A stretch of DNA of 64,000 bases from Bacteroidales bacterium (GTDB lineage: Bacteria; Bacteroidota; Bacteroidia; Bacteroidales; UBA932), in assembly GCA_017458145.1 (NCBI GenBank), contig JAFTGA010000031.1:1-64000 (forward strand), given 5' to 3'. The notes beneath the pieces are model-generated. The model was not told the origin of the DNA. It made no database searches and was given only the letters and a program-made list of their open reading frames with translations. This document shows positions 31,792 through 40,051 of the stretch, piece by piece. The translations under genes were made by a program, and so were the position numbers. Each line of letters opens with the position of its first letter. Position 1 is the first letter of the stretch.

Positions 31792-33291
31792 TCAGTCGTC
31801 AGTTTCGCCCATCATGATGAGCAGGTGGTCTCCTTCGATCAGCTTCATGCTGCCGTGCGGAACCAGGAATTTGTCGTCCCGCTTCACCATCACGACCCGG
31901 ATGCCGTGCGGCAGGCTGAGGTCGCGCAGGGTGGCCCCGGCCGCAAGTTCTTCCCCGGACACGGTGTGGTCGCGCAGCAGGCCCATCTCTTCGGGGATCT
32001 CCATCCCGTAGGTCTCCACCTCCGGATCCGATTCAAAGCTCAGGTTCAGCAGCTTGGCCACAGGCAGCAACGTCATGCCCTGGGCCAGCAGCGAAAGCAG
32101 CGAGATGCCGAAGACAATATTGAAGATATCCGCCGAACCCTCCAGGCCCGCCACGACCGGGCAGAGGGCGAAGAGGATGGGGCCGGAGCCTTTGAGTCCG
32201 ACCCAGGAGACCAGCAGCCGCGCCTTGAAAGACAAGCCGCGGAAAGGAAGCAGGGTCAGGAAGACGCTGGCGGGACGGGCGATCAGAATCATGAATGCAC
32301 CGATCATCAGCGCGGGCAGCAGCGTCGAGGCCATCTGAGAAGGACGCGCAAGCAAGCCCAGGACCAGGAACATCAGCAGCTGCATCAGCCAGGTCATTCC
32401 GTCGAAAAATTTCAGTACATCCTTGCGACAGGGCAGATCCTTCATATTGCCGATCCGGATGGCCGTGACGTACAGCGCAAGCAGGCCGTTGCCACCCAGC
32501 AGCGAGGCGATGCCGTTGGAGAAGAAGGCGATGCTCATGATCAGGATCGCGTACAGGGCGCTGCCTGGCAGGTGGATGCGGGAGAGCAGCCATCTGGATC
32601 CGGCACCGACGAGCCATCCGACCCCGAAACCGATGGCCACCTGCACCACAAACAGCAGGAGCACCGTCAGGGCGGTCAGACTGGGATGCGCGGTGACCAC
32701 TTCCCCACCGCCGGAAAGCACCTTGACCAACAGGATGGTCAGCAGATAGGCCATCGGATCGTTGCTTCCGGATTCGAGCTCCAGCAGCGGACCCAGATTC
32801 TCACGGAGCTGCATCCGCTTGCCGTGGAGCACCGAGAAGACGGAGATGGAATCCGTCGAGGCCATCACGGCCGCGAGCAGGAGACAGCCCAGCAGCGTAG
32901 CGCCCAGCGCTCCGATGAACGGCCGGGCCACCCACCAGATGAATCCGCCGGTAATGAGCACCATCAGGAAAACGCCCAGCGTGGAGAGCATAATGCCCTG
33001 CTTCATCACCGGACGCGTCTCCTTGAGCGAGGTCTGCAGGCCGCCCGAGAAGAGGATGATGGTCATTGCGAAATGGCCGATGGACTCGGCCGATTCGTAA
33101 TCCGTAAACTCCACCCCCAGGCCGTCCTTGCCCACCACCATACCCAGGATCAGGAACAGCAGCAGGGCGGGGGCGCCGAAACGGGCACCGACTTTCGTGA
33201 CGATAATGGCCACGAAAACCAGCACGGAGGCCAGCAGGAGGAAATTCTCGGAATGGATCCCGCCGGAGAAGATGGACAGCGGCAGCAACAT
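31792..33291 (-). CDS. K+/H+ antiporter (CPA family, CvrA/NhaP2 type) with TrkA-C domain
   Basis: 499 residues from the ATG at 33291, which overlaps the STAS stop (TGATG). About 12-13 helices, with the antiporter core motif LELESGSNDPMAYLLTILL (the ND pair carries ions) and AAVMASTDSISVFSVL. The last about 90 residues are soluble with an RCK_C/TrkA-C nucleotide-sensing domain (LSLPHGIRVVMVKRDDKFLV). Translational coupling to the STAS gene ties ion transport to the upstream signalling module. Confidence 0.92.
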   Translation of the reverse strand: MLLPLSIFSGGIHSENFLLLASVLVFVAIIVTKVGARFGAPALLLFLILGMVVGKDGLGVEFTDYESAESIGHFAMTIILFSGGLQTSLKETRPVMKQGIMLSTLGVFLMVLITGGFIWWVARPFIGALGATLLGCLLLAAVMASTDSISVFSVLHGKRMQLRENLGPLLELESGSNDPMAYLLTILLVKVLSGGGEVVTAHPSLTALTVLLLFVVQVAIGFGVGWLVGAGSRWLLSRIHLPGSALYAILIMSIAFFSNGIASLLGGNGLLALYVTAIRIGNMKDLPCRKDVLKFFDGMTWLMQLLMFLVLGLLARPSQMASTLLPALMIGAFMILIARPASVFLTLLPFRGLSFKARLLVSWVGLKGSGPILFALCPVVAGLEGSADIFNIVFGISLLSLLAQGMTLLPVAKLLNLSFESDPEVETYGMEIPEEMGLLRDHTVSGEELAAGATLRDLSLPHGIRVVMVKRDDKFLVPHGSMKLIEGDHLLIMMGETDD

Positions 33292-33596
33292 CAAGGCTCG
33301 ATCTGGAAGAGGTTCAGGAAGCCAGTCATCATGAAGACATTGCGGATGTCGTTGCTGATGCCGCGCACGATGACCTTGCCGCCCTTGACGGCAGTCGCCT
33401 TGCGCAGCATCAGGAAAATCCGCAAACCGGAACTGGAGATGTAACTCATCTGGCGGCAGTCCAGCACGATGGTGCCGTCCGCCTTGTCCTGGAGCGGGGC
33501 GAGTGCCTCGCTGACCTCCTGGGAGGCCGGGGTGTCGAGACGGCCGATCAACTGGGCCACGGTCTCGGAACCTTCTGTAGTAATAATTACTTCCAT
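33291..33596 (-). CDS. STAS-domain anti-sigma factor antagonist
   Basis: 101 residues, a single STAS fold (SpoIIAA/RsbV type). Seen: LIGRLDTPASQEVSEALAPL and the phosphorylation loop IVLDCRQMSYISSSGLRIFL, whose Ser is the classical target of an RsbW-like kinase. It lies four bases downstream of the SpoIIE/RsbW fusion, so the pair is a likely partner-switching couple. It is immediately followed by the antiporter. Confidence 0.93.
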   Translation of the reverse strand: MEVIITTEGSETVAQLIGRLDTPASQEVSEALAPLQDKADGTIVLDCRQMSYISSSGLRIFLMLRKATAVKGGKVIVRGISNDIRNVFMMTGFLNLFQIEP

Positions 33597-33600
33597 ATTC

Positions 33601-35664
33601 TTAAATAAATTTTGTCATTGTCAATACATTCTTGCCATTGATGCGGGCATAGTCCACCTTATCCATGATATGGCGCACCAGGAAGATGCCCAATCCACCG
33701 ATCGGGCGGTCTTCGGCCTGCAGGGTCACATCCGCTTCCGGACGTGCGGTCGGATCGAAGGGGCGTCCGCTGTCTGAGACGACGAACTCCAGGGAGCCTT
33801 CCCGGAGGATGGCCTCGATGTCAACCAGCCCGTCAGCCCCATCCGGATAAGCGTACATGATCACATTGGTCACAGCCTCCTCCAGAGCCAGGTTCAGGTT
33901 CATCGCCAGGGCCTGGTCCAGGTTCTTCTCCACCGCGATGGTCTCGATGAAATCGGCCAGCTGCGGTATCTGCTGGATGTTGTTGTGCAACACCAGATGC
34001 CGGTCAGTAGAAGGGTTCTCGTTCATAAAATGGATAAATAACATGGTCAGGTCGTCGCTCTGGGGAGCATCGCCCACGAATTCATGCACCGACTGCTTGA
34101 TGGCCTGCATATGATCCGCCGCACTCTTGCGCCCGGACAGGGCGGCCTTCATCCGCTCTTCCCCGAAGAGTTCCTTGGCGGAATTCTCCGCTTCGGTGAG
34201 GCCGTCGGTGTACAGGAAGATGGCATCGTCGTAGGACAGGTCCGTCTCCTGTTCGGAGAACGTGAATCCCGCCATGACGCCCAAGGGCAGGTTCGACTCC
34301 ACCGGCAGCATCCGCTTGGCGTCGGTCAGCATGACCGGGGCGTTGTGGCCGGCATTGCAATAACGCATATGGCCGGAAGCCATGTCCAGGACACCGCAGA
34401 AGAAGGTCACGAACATGCTGCTTTCGTTGATCTCCGCCATCGCGTCGTTCATGGAGGTGACGATGCGCGAAGGGCTGGTCTCATGGCCGGCCACCGTGCG
34501 GAAAAGGCTCCGGCTCACGGCCATCACCAGCGAAGCGGGCACCCCCTTGCCGCTCACGTCGCCGATACAGAAGAAAAGCTGCTCGTCCCGGATGAAGAAG
34601 TCGTAGAGATCTCCGCCCACCTCCTTGGCCGGGACGATAACCGCGTTCAGATCCAGGTCATGCCGTTCCGGAAAAGGCGGGAAGATCTTGGGGATCATCG
34701 ACATCTGGATCTCCCGGGCAATATGCAGCTCGTTCTCCATCTTCTCCTTGCCGGCCTGAGCTTCCTCGAGTTTCATCTGCTCCCTGGCGGAGCGCCAGAT
34801 GATCAGGATCAGCAGCAGCAGGCCCAGGAGCTGGAGCAAGGTCACGATAAGTCCGACCCGCTTGATGCCGCCATAAATTTCGTCTTCGGGAATGACGACC
34901 GACATCTTCCAGCCCGTGCGGCCGATGAGGGTCTCATAGCGCAGGGTCCGGTCTACAGTCAGGGTCTCCGCCGGAGCCCCGAGCAGCATGCCGCCCCGGC
35001 TGACCAGGGTGCCGTAGGCATCCTGATAAGGCTGCACGGACTCGATAAGTTTGTCCAGCCAGGTGAGTTCGACATCCACGCCGAACACACCGACTTTCCG
35101 CCCCTGGGTATCCTTGACAGGCACGGAGAAAGTGACCACCATGTCCTGAGTCACGTCCGCATCGAAATAGGGCTCGCTCCAGTAGCCGTCCTCGTTGTCC
35201 ATCGCGAAACGGTACCAGTCCGTGTTGAAATAGTCATGCTCGGCAGAGCCGAGACGAATCGTCTCGAAGCCGTTGTCGCGGCGGGACACCACCGGCTCGA
35301 ACCAGCGGCCCTCCCAGCGGTAGTAATCCGGCTCCATCGCAATAAAGCCGTTGACCAGGACCTCGTTATTCTCCATCAGGCGCTGGATGAGCGGAGCGAA
35401 TTGTTCCGGGGTATAAAGCTTCTCGGACAGGGCCCTGGACAGGCTGCGTGCATCATTCTCCACCGACAGCGTCGTGTTTTCGATCCGGAGCCGTGCCACC
35501 GTCATCTCGCTCTGCGCCCGCCGGTCCGCTTCATCCCGCAGGCCCTGCTTGGAGAAGTGATACTGGATCAGGGCCGTGGCTTCCAGCAGAAGCCCGGCCG
35601 TCAGGAGCATCGCCAGCCCCTGGCGGGCGTACAGGCGTTTGAATGTATCGGTAATTGCCATCAT
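33601..35664 (-). CDS. dCache-SpoIIE phosphatase-RsbW kinase fusion
   Basis: 687 residues. TM1 at about 17-33, a periplasmic Cache-type sensor (about 40-265; YRWEGRWFEPVVS, FSVPVKDTQGRKVGVFGVDV), TM2 at about 272-292, then a PP2C/SpoIIE phosphatase (about 320-545: REIQMSMIP, KEVGGDLYDFF, FCIGDVSGKGVPASLVMA, LPLGVMAGF, IFLYTDGLTEAENS, DDLTMLFIHF). It ends with a HATPase_c domain (about 570-687: NLALEEAVTNVIMYAYP, FVVSDSGRPFDP, GGLGIFLVRHIMD). One polypeptide thus holds both antagonistic activities of a partner switch. The extracellular signal should reset the STAS protein downstream. Confidence 0.94.
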   Translation of the reverse strand: MMAITDTFKRLYARQGLAMLLTAGLLLEATALIQYHFSKQGLRDEADRRAQSEMTVARLRIENTTLSVENDARSLSRALSEKLYTPEQFAPLIQRLMENNEVLVNGFIAMEPDYYRWEGRWFEPVVSRRDNGFETIRLGSAEHDYFNTDWYRFAMDNEDGYWSEPYFDADVTQDMVVTFSVPVKDTQGRKVGVFGVDVELTWLDKLIESVQPYQDAYGTLVSRGGMLLGAPAETLTVDRTLRYETLIGRTGWKMSVVIPEDEIYGGIKRVGLIVTLLQLLGLLLLILIIWRSAREQMKLEEAQAGKEKMENELHIAREIQMSMIPKIFPPFPERHDLDLNAVIVPAKEVGGDLYDFFIRDEQLFFCIGDVSGKGVPASLVMAVSRSLFRTVAGHETSPSRIVTSMNDAMAEINESSMFVTFFCGVLDMASGHMRYCNAGHNAPVMLTDAKRMLPVESNLPLGVMAGFTFSEQETDLSYDDAIFLYTDGLTEAENSAKELFGEERMKAALSGRKSAADHMQAIKQSVHEFVGDAPQSDDLTMLFIHFMNENPSTDRHLVLHNNIQQIPQLADFIETIAVEKNLDQALAMNLNLALEEAVTNVIMYAYPDGADGLVDIEAILREGSLEFVVSDSGRPFDPTARPEADVTLQAEDRPIGGLGIFLVRHIMDKVDYARINGKNVLTMTKFI

Positions 35665-35665
35665 G

Positions 35666-36505
35666 CTATGCCAGTATATTCTTCAGGGCTGCGCGGAATT
35701 CCGGCATCGGGCAGCGGGTGTCCCGCTCCACGATCAAGGTCTTCAGGCCCGCAAAAGGCATAATTTGCTCTTCAATATCCTTGAGCGGACGGTCGGTGCC
35801 GAAATAGACCGGCGCAAAGGCCTGCCAGAAACGGATGGCCAGGGATTTGGGCATATGGAAGGTCTCCTGGATAAACTCCGGGCTGCTGAGATAGCAGCAC
35901 AGGTAAACCATGCCGATGTCGAAAAGCGGATTCCCGTAGCAGAAGTCGCCCAGGTCGATGAAGTAGCGCTGGTCCCCGACGAAAATCGCATTGCTGTACT
36001 GCAGGTCGCCGTGCAGGGCCGTGTCCGTCTCGGGCACATCCGTAATGAAACGGCCGAGCCTGTCCTTTTCCCGCACAGTGAAAAACGGATTCTCCTCCAG
36101 CAGGCGGAAATACAGTTCCTTAACGTTACGGAACTGCGTTGTGTCCACGTGGATGGCGTGCAGGTCCCGGCACATCCGGGCAAACTGTGCCGCATACTCC
36201 CCCGCCTTCTCCGGATTGTCTCCGGTCGCCCGGGAGAACGACTTCTTGCCGGCGATACGGCGGAACCGGATGCCGTAGCGTCCGTCTTCCGTGACCACAT
36301 AATCGCCCGGCTCGGGAGAAGGCACGCCCAGATCATAGACCTTCCGGGCCATCTCCAGTTCGTCCAGCGGCTGCTGGATCTTGCCCGGGAAGTAGAGTTT
36401 GAGCATCACCTGCGGATCGCTCTTGAGGTCGTAGCTTTCGCCGTTGGCGCCGCCACCGGACAGGACGTAGTCGTCCAGGGAGATCTTAACAGCTTCCATT
36501 TCCAA
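35666..36505 (-). CDS. Aminoglycoside-phosphotransferase-like kinase (TIGR02172-type)
   Basis: 279 residues of the protein-kinase-like APH/choline-kinase fold. Seen: SYDLKSDPQVMLKLYF (Lys of the ATP site), LHGDLQYSNAIFV (catalytic Asp with Asn) and FIDLGDFCYGNPLFDIG (DFG-like metal Asp). It resembles the TIGR02172 family seen in Fibrobacter and Bacteroidales. The 5' end overlaps the HD gene by 20 bases and the 3' end is one base from the SpoIIE gene. The phosphoacceptor is unknown; antibiotic resistance is unlikely from this context. Confidence 0.85.
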   Translation of the reverse strand: MEMEAVKISLDDYVLSGGGANGESYDLKSDPQVMLKLYFPGKIQQPLDELEMARKVYDLGVPSPEPGDYVVTEDGRYGIRFRRIAGKKSFSRATGDNPEKAGEYAAQFARMCRDLHAIHVDTTQFRNVKELYFRLLEENPFFTVREKDRLGRFITDVPETDTALHGDLQYSNAIFVGDQRYFIDLGDFCYGNPLFDIGMVYLCCYLSSPEFIQETFHMPKSLAIRFWQAFAPVYFGTDRPLKDIEEQIMPFAGLKTLIVERDTRCPMPEFRAALKNILA

Positions 36506-37094
36506 ATACCTGGTTGATCAGTTGTTCGAATTCGCGGAATGCGAAAGTGTCATCCAGCTCGCGCAGGGCGTCCGCAAGCCCGCGGTAGTGCCACGCGTGG
36601 TCGGACGGATCCTTGGCATGGAACAGCCCCCACAGGGCCTCACCCTGCACGGCGTAGTCCCGCGCAATCGCCCGCATATTGGACAGTTTGTCCCCGAGGG
36701 CCACGATCTTGGCGTCCCGGCTGGCCGCGGCCAGCCGGTCAATCGCGGCCTGTTTGCGCGCGCGCCAGCTGTCCTGTTCGGACACACCCTCCACGACGAT
36801 GTCGCTCTCCGAAGCCACCAGCCCAGCCACCCGGTCGCCGAATTCGGCGCGGAGCTCCTCAACGGTCACATCCGTGTCCTCCACGGTGTCGTGCAGGGCG
36901 GCAGCGGCGAGCATCTCCTGGTCCGGCGTGATCGTGGACACAATGGCGACGGCCTCCATCGGATGCACAATATAAGGGAATCCCTTGCCACGGCGCTCCG
37001 TCCCGGCGTGGGCGCGGACCGCAAAGACGATGGCACGGTCCAGCAATTCAGTATTCAACGGTTTATTGCCCATATTTGCTTGATTGGTCTTCAT
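36486..37094 (-). CDS. HD-domain (p)ppGpp hydrolase-like protein
   Basis: 202 residues. The RelA/SpoT-type HD hydrolase motifs are intact: AVRAHAGTERRGKGFPYIVH, then the metal-binding AAAALHDTVEDTDVTVEEL, then KIVALGDKLSNMRAIARDY. It is a single-domain small alarmone hydrolase by architecture (Mesh1-like). It begins one base after the RelA/SpoT-type synthetase stop and overlaps the kinase gene. Substrates could be (p)ppGpp or another nucleotide made by its neighbour. Confidence 0.9.
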   Translation of the reverse strand: MKTNQANMGNKPLNTELLDRAIVFAVRAHAGTERRGKGFPYIVHPMEAVAIVSTITPDQEMLAAAALHDTVEDTDVTVEELRAEFGDRVAGLVASESDIVVEGVSEQDSWRARKQAAIDRLAAASRDAKIVALGDKLSNMRAIARDYAVQGEALWGLFHAKDPSDHAWHYRGLADALRELDDTFAFREFEQLINQVFGNGSC

Positions 37095-37095
37095 G

Positions 37096-38205
37096 TCATT
37101 GGTTCATAAACGCCAGGTCCTTGGTCTGCTCAAGCAGGAACTGTGCCATCATGTCGTTTCCCTCCGAGGGACCGTTGAGCGTGTCGAGCATACTCCGAAG
37201 CCCGGCACGACCTCCGCCGTTCTTGAGGATGTAGGCGATGCAGAGGTCCTGCGGGCCGATGGTGGACGAGACAATGTCGATGTCCGTCAGGCCGATCTGG
37301 AAGCAGGCGATCTGATAGGCGGCGTCGGAGTAGCTGCGGATCAGGGAATCGATGTCCCCGAGGGTCCGGAAACCCATCTGCCTGAACAGGGACAGGAAAT
37401 CCGGCAGCGGATCTTTCTGGATCTCCGCCTGGTTGACGGCGGCAATCCGGCGGTTGAGCGCATCGAAGGGGCCGAGCTCGAGGTAGCTCTTGAACGAGTC
37501 GCCGTCCAGCGCGACTTCGGACAGATTGCCGGATGCCACGAGGTTGCGCACCTGGCGACGGTAGTCGGACAGTTCGGTGCGGATGCGGCTGAACTCGTCG
37601 TCGATCAGTTCCAGCATGCCGGCCAGGCGGCTGAGGTTGCGCAGATACACCCGCGGAATCTCCACGCCGCTCTTGTAACCGGTGTCGTGGTTCATGTTGG
37701 CCCAGGCATGCTGCAGGACCGTACGCATCTGCACCTCGAAGCGGATCCTGTTGATCTCGGGATGCACAGGGTCGCTGTAAGCCGATTCCGGGATGCGGCA
37801 GATGTAGTGCAGGGACAGATAGCCGAAACTGTCGATCTCATGGAGCTTGCGCTTGTCCACGGAGTTCTCCCAGTCAATCTCGAACAGGCGCTCCATCACC
37901 GAGGCCACCTTGTCCACGTCGTCGATGTAGAAGGTGATCACCCGCAGGCCCACGATGTCCGTCAGGTCAAAAATACTGCCGTACTTGCCACCCTTGAGCG
38001 CAAGTTTCCCGGCCAGGGAGGACTCCTCCTTGACACGGTGCTCGATTGCTGCCACGATGATGCCGGCTTCGCTGAAAAAACTGCGGAGCTTCCCCGGAAG
38101 GACCTCGTCCAACTTGTTGTAGACAGGCTGGAGGTCACGGTACTGCTGCAGGATTTCGCTTGCGTGCGCGTCCAGGCGGGGCAGCGTGGGAGTGGTCGTG
38201 CTCAT
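37096..38205 (-). CDS. RelA/SpoT-domain nucleotide pyrophosphokinase
   Basis: 369 residues. The synthetase core occupies about residues 20-200: HRVKEESSLAGKLALKGGKY, DIVGLRVITFYIDDVD, SFGYLSLHYICRIP and FEVQMRTVLQHAWANMNHDT. It lacks HD, TGS and ACT domains, so it is not the housekeeping Rel. The C-terminal about 170 residues are helical and unrecognised (PLPDFLSLFRQMGFRTLGDI). The adjacent gene encodes a matching hydrolase, as in small alarmone synthetase/hydrolase and toxSAS/antitoxin pairs. Product could be (p)ppGpp, (p)ppApp or pyrophosphorylated tRNA; unknown. Confidence 0.88.
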   Translation of the reverse strand: MSTTTPTLPRLDAHASEILQQYRDLQPVYNKLDEVLPGKLRSFFSEAGIIVAAIEHRVKEESSLAGKLALKGGKYGSIFDLTDIVGLRVITFYIDDVDKVASVMERLFEIDWENSVDKRKLHEIDSFGYLSLHYICRIPESAYSDPVHPEINRIRFEVQMRTVLQHAWANMNHDTGYKSGVEIPRVYLRNLSRLAGMLELIDDEFSRIRTELSDYRRQVRNLVASGNLSEVALDGDSFKSYLELGPFDALNRRIAAVNQAEIQKDPLPDFLSLFRQMGFRTLGDIDSLIRSYSDAAYQIACFQIGLTDIDIVSSTIGPQDLCIAYILKNGGGRAGLRSMLDTLNGPSEGNDMMAQFLLEQTKDLAFMNQ

Positions 38206-38211
38206 ACGCGC

Positions 38212-38766
38212 CTACTTGATTTTGGATTTGTATGCCGTGCCCACCTTCCCGTGCGAGATGCCCGTCAGTTTCTTGGAGAGCATCTTGCGGCGGATGGGAG
38301 CGACCAGATCCGTGAAGAGCTCGCCGTCCAGATGGGAGAACTCGTGCTGGATCATCCGGGCGGCGAACTTGTCGAAAGTCTCCGCCTTCTTCTCCAGGTT
38401 CTCGTCGTAGTATTCGACCGTGATGGTCTCAGGGCGGCGGACGTCGGCATAGATGCCCGGGATGCTCAGGCATCCTTCATTGTATTCGCACATCTGCTCG
38501 CTCGACGCCGCGACAACCGGGTTGATGAAGGTGCGGCGGAATCCCTTCAGGTAGGGATAGACATCCTGCATGATGTCGCCGTTGACCACGGCCACCCGCA
38601 GGCTCACCCCGATCTGGGGAGCCGCCAGGCCGCAGCCCTCGGAATTGTCAAGGGTGTCCCACAGGTCCTTCACCAGGTTCTGCAGGGACTCTTTGTCTTT
38701 GATATCGGCCGGAGCCGCCACCTTCCGCAGCACTTCCGAGCCGTACAGATAAATCGGTTGTATCAT
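38212..38766 (-). CDS. def: Peptide deformylase
   Basis: 184 residues. All three deformylase motifs: GCGLAAPQIG, EGCLSIPGIY (metal Cys) and MIQHEFSHLDG (two metal His and catalytic Glu). Removes the formyl group from nascent proteins in the cytosol. It overlaps ruvX by four bases and is followed after six bases by the RelA/SpoT-type gene. Confidence 0.97.
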   Translation of the reverse strand: MIQPIYLYGSEVLRKVAAPADIKDKESLQNLVKDLWDTLDNSEGCGLAAPQIGVSLRVAVVNGDIMQDVYPYLKGFRRTFINPVVAASSEQMCEYNEGCLSIPGIYADVRRPETITVEYYDENLEKKAETFDKFAARMIQHEFSHLDGELFTDLVAPIRRKMLSKKLTGISHGKVGTAYKSKIK

Positions 38767-39176
38767 TTCTTCTTGTCAAGATAGCTTTGCAGGATGATCG
38801 CCGCGCTGATCCTGTCCACGGACGCCTTGTCGCGACGGTCGCTCTTTTTCATTCCGCCGTCGATCATCGCCCGGTGCGCCAGCACGGAGGTGAAGCGTTC
38901 GTCCTCCAGCTCCACCGGCACGCCCGGGAAGGCCTTGCGCAGACGTTTCAGGAACACCTCCACGTCCGCGGCGGCTGCGGCCGGCCGGCCGTCGAGATTC
39001 AGCGGCCAGCCGACAACAAATCGTTCGACCGTCTCGGCAGCAGCGTATTTTTGGAGATATTCTATTATCTTTGCAGCAGGAACGGTCTCGAGAGGAGACG
39101 CGAAGATACCCAGCGGGTCGCTCGCCGCGACACCCACCCGGGCCCGCCCGTAGTCTATTCCGATCGTCCTGTTCAT
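38763..39176 (-). CDS. ruvX: Putative pre-16S rRNA nuclease RuvX/YqgF
   Basis: 137 residues from MNRTIGIDYGRARVGVAASD; a GTG one codon upstream (39179) is possible. RNase H-like fold with RFVVGWPLNLDGRP, ELEDERFTSVLAHRAM and DKASVDRISAAIILQSYL. Processes the 5' end of 16S rRNA. First gene of the leftward operon; its promoter lies five bases before the ATG. Confidence 0.95.
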   Translation of the reverse strand: MNRTIGIDYGRARVGVAASDPLGIFASPLETVPAAKIIEYLQKYAAAETVERFVVGWPLNLDGRPAAAAADVEVFLKRLRKAFPGVPVELEDERFTSVLAHRAMIDGGMKKSDRRDKASVDRISAAIILQSYLDKKK

Positions 39177-39181
39177 CACTG

Positions 39182-39189
39182 CAAATTTA
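39182..39189 (-). promoter_or_regulatory. -7 box TAAATTTG for the ruvX-preA operon
   Basis: Perfect match five bases before the ruvX ATG; predicted near-leaderless transcript serving nine genes unless internal promoters exist. Confidence 0.5.
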
Positions 39190-39199
39190 ATTCAAAAGT

Positions 39200-40051
39200 A
39201 TGGGAAGACAAAATCCCGACCCGATAAAAAAAACATACCGTCTCTCGCTGGTTGACAACGAGACCCACGACATGATCCGGTCGCTGCGTTTCAACCGGGC
39301 ACAGCTCATCTACGGGGCCGTTACCGCCATGATCGTGCTCCTGCTTGTCTTCTACCTGCTTTTCGCCTTCACGCCGCTTCGGACCATCATCCCCGGCTAC
39401 CCGGACGCCCATTCCCGCAAGGAAGCCGTGGCCAGCGCCATCAAGATCGACTCCCTGGAGAGCATTGTCACCCGCTGGAGCCTGTACGCCGAGAATCTCA
39501 GCCGCGTTCTGACGGGCGGCGCCACGGTGGATTTCGACAGTCTCGTACAAGCCACCTCCACCCGCTACCTCTCCGACAAGGATCCGGCAGAACTGGCCCG
39601 CCGCGACTCCCTGCTCCAGGAAGTGGTCCAGCAGGAGGAGCAGTTCGGCGTCAGCGAGAGCAAGGAGCGGGACCTCCCCATCGAGGGCATGCATTTCTTC
39701 ACGCCGCTCAAGGGTGTGGTTGCCACGCCTTATGACCGGGTGATGCATCCCGCCATCGACATCGCGGCCCCGACAGGCAGCGTGGTCAGCGCCGTGCTGG
39801 ACGGCACGGTCGTCTTCACTTCCTGGGACGCCGAAACCGGCTATATCATCATCCTGCAACACCGCGACAACCTCATCAGCCTATACACCAATAACCAGAA
39901 ACTCCTCCGTTCGGGCGGTGAAACCGTCAAGGCCGGCACGCCGCTGGCCCTGGTCGGCGGCACGTCCCGCACCGAAGGCGCGGAGCACCTCCACTTCGAA
40001 CTCTGGCACAACGGCGAGAGCCTCGATCCTACCCGATACATCAGCTTCTAG
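39200..40051 (+). CDS. M23 (LytM) metallopeptidase, membrane-anchored
   Basis: 283 residues. Cytoplasmic cationic N-terminus, one helix (LIYGAVTAMIVLLLVFYLLF, about 42-61), a coiled-coil-like linker, and a C-terminal LytM domain with the zinc motif HPAIDIAAPTGS and the closing HLHFELWHNG. Both metal-site motifs are intact, so it should cut peptidoglycan cross-bridges or stem peptides. Its stop overlaps the GTG of dxr. Confidence 0.93.
   Translation: MGRQNPDPIKKTYRLSLVDNETHDMIRSLRFNRAQLIYGAVTAMIVLLLVFYLLFAFTPLRTIIPGYPDAHSRKEAVASAIKIDSLESIVTRWSLYAENLSRVLTGGATVDFDSLVQATSTRYLSDKDPAELARRDSLLQEVVQQEEQFGVSESKERDLPIEGMHFFTPLKGVVATPYDRVMHPAIDIAAPTGSVVSAVLDGTVVFTSWDAETGYIIILQHRDNLISLYTNNQKLLRSGGETVKAGTPLALVGGTSRTEGAEHLHFELWHNGESLDPTRYISF

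Noticed and set aside
35666..36505. Aminoglycoside resistance gene
   Set aside because: The fold matches APH-like kinases, but the operon context and TIGR02172-type sequence do not suggest antibiotic modification.
37084..38784. 566-codon plus-strand open frame opposite the synthetase and deformylase genes
   Set aside because: The minus strand has strong family matches throughout; the plus frame shows no domain and is a GC-driven shadow.
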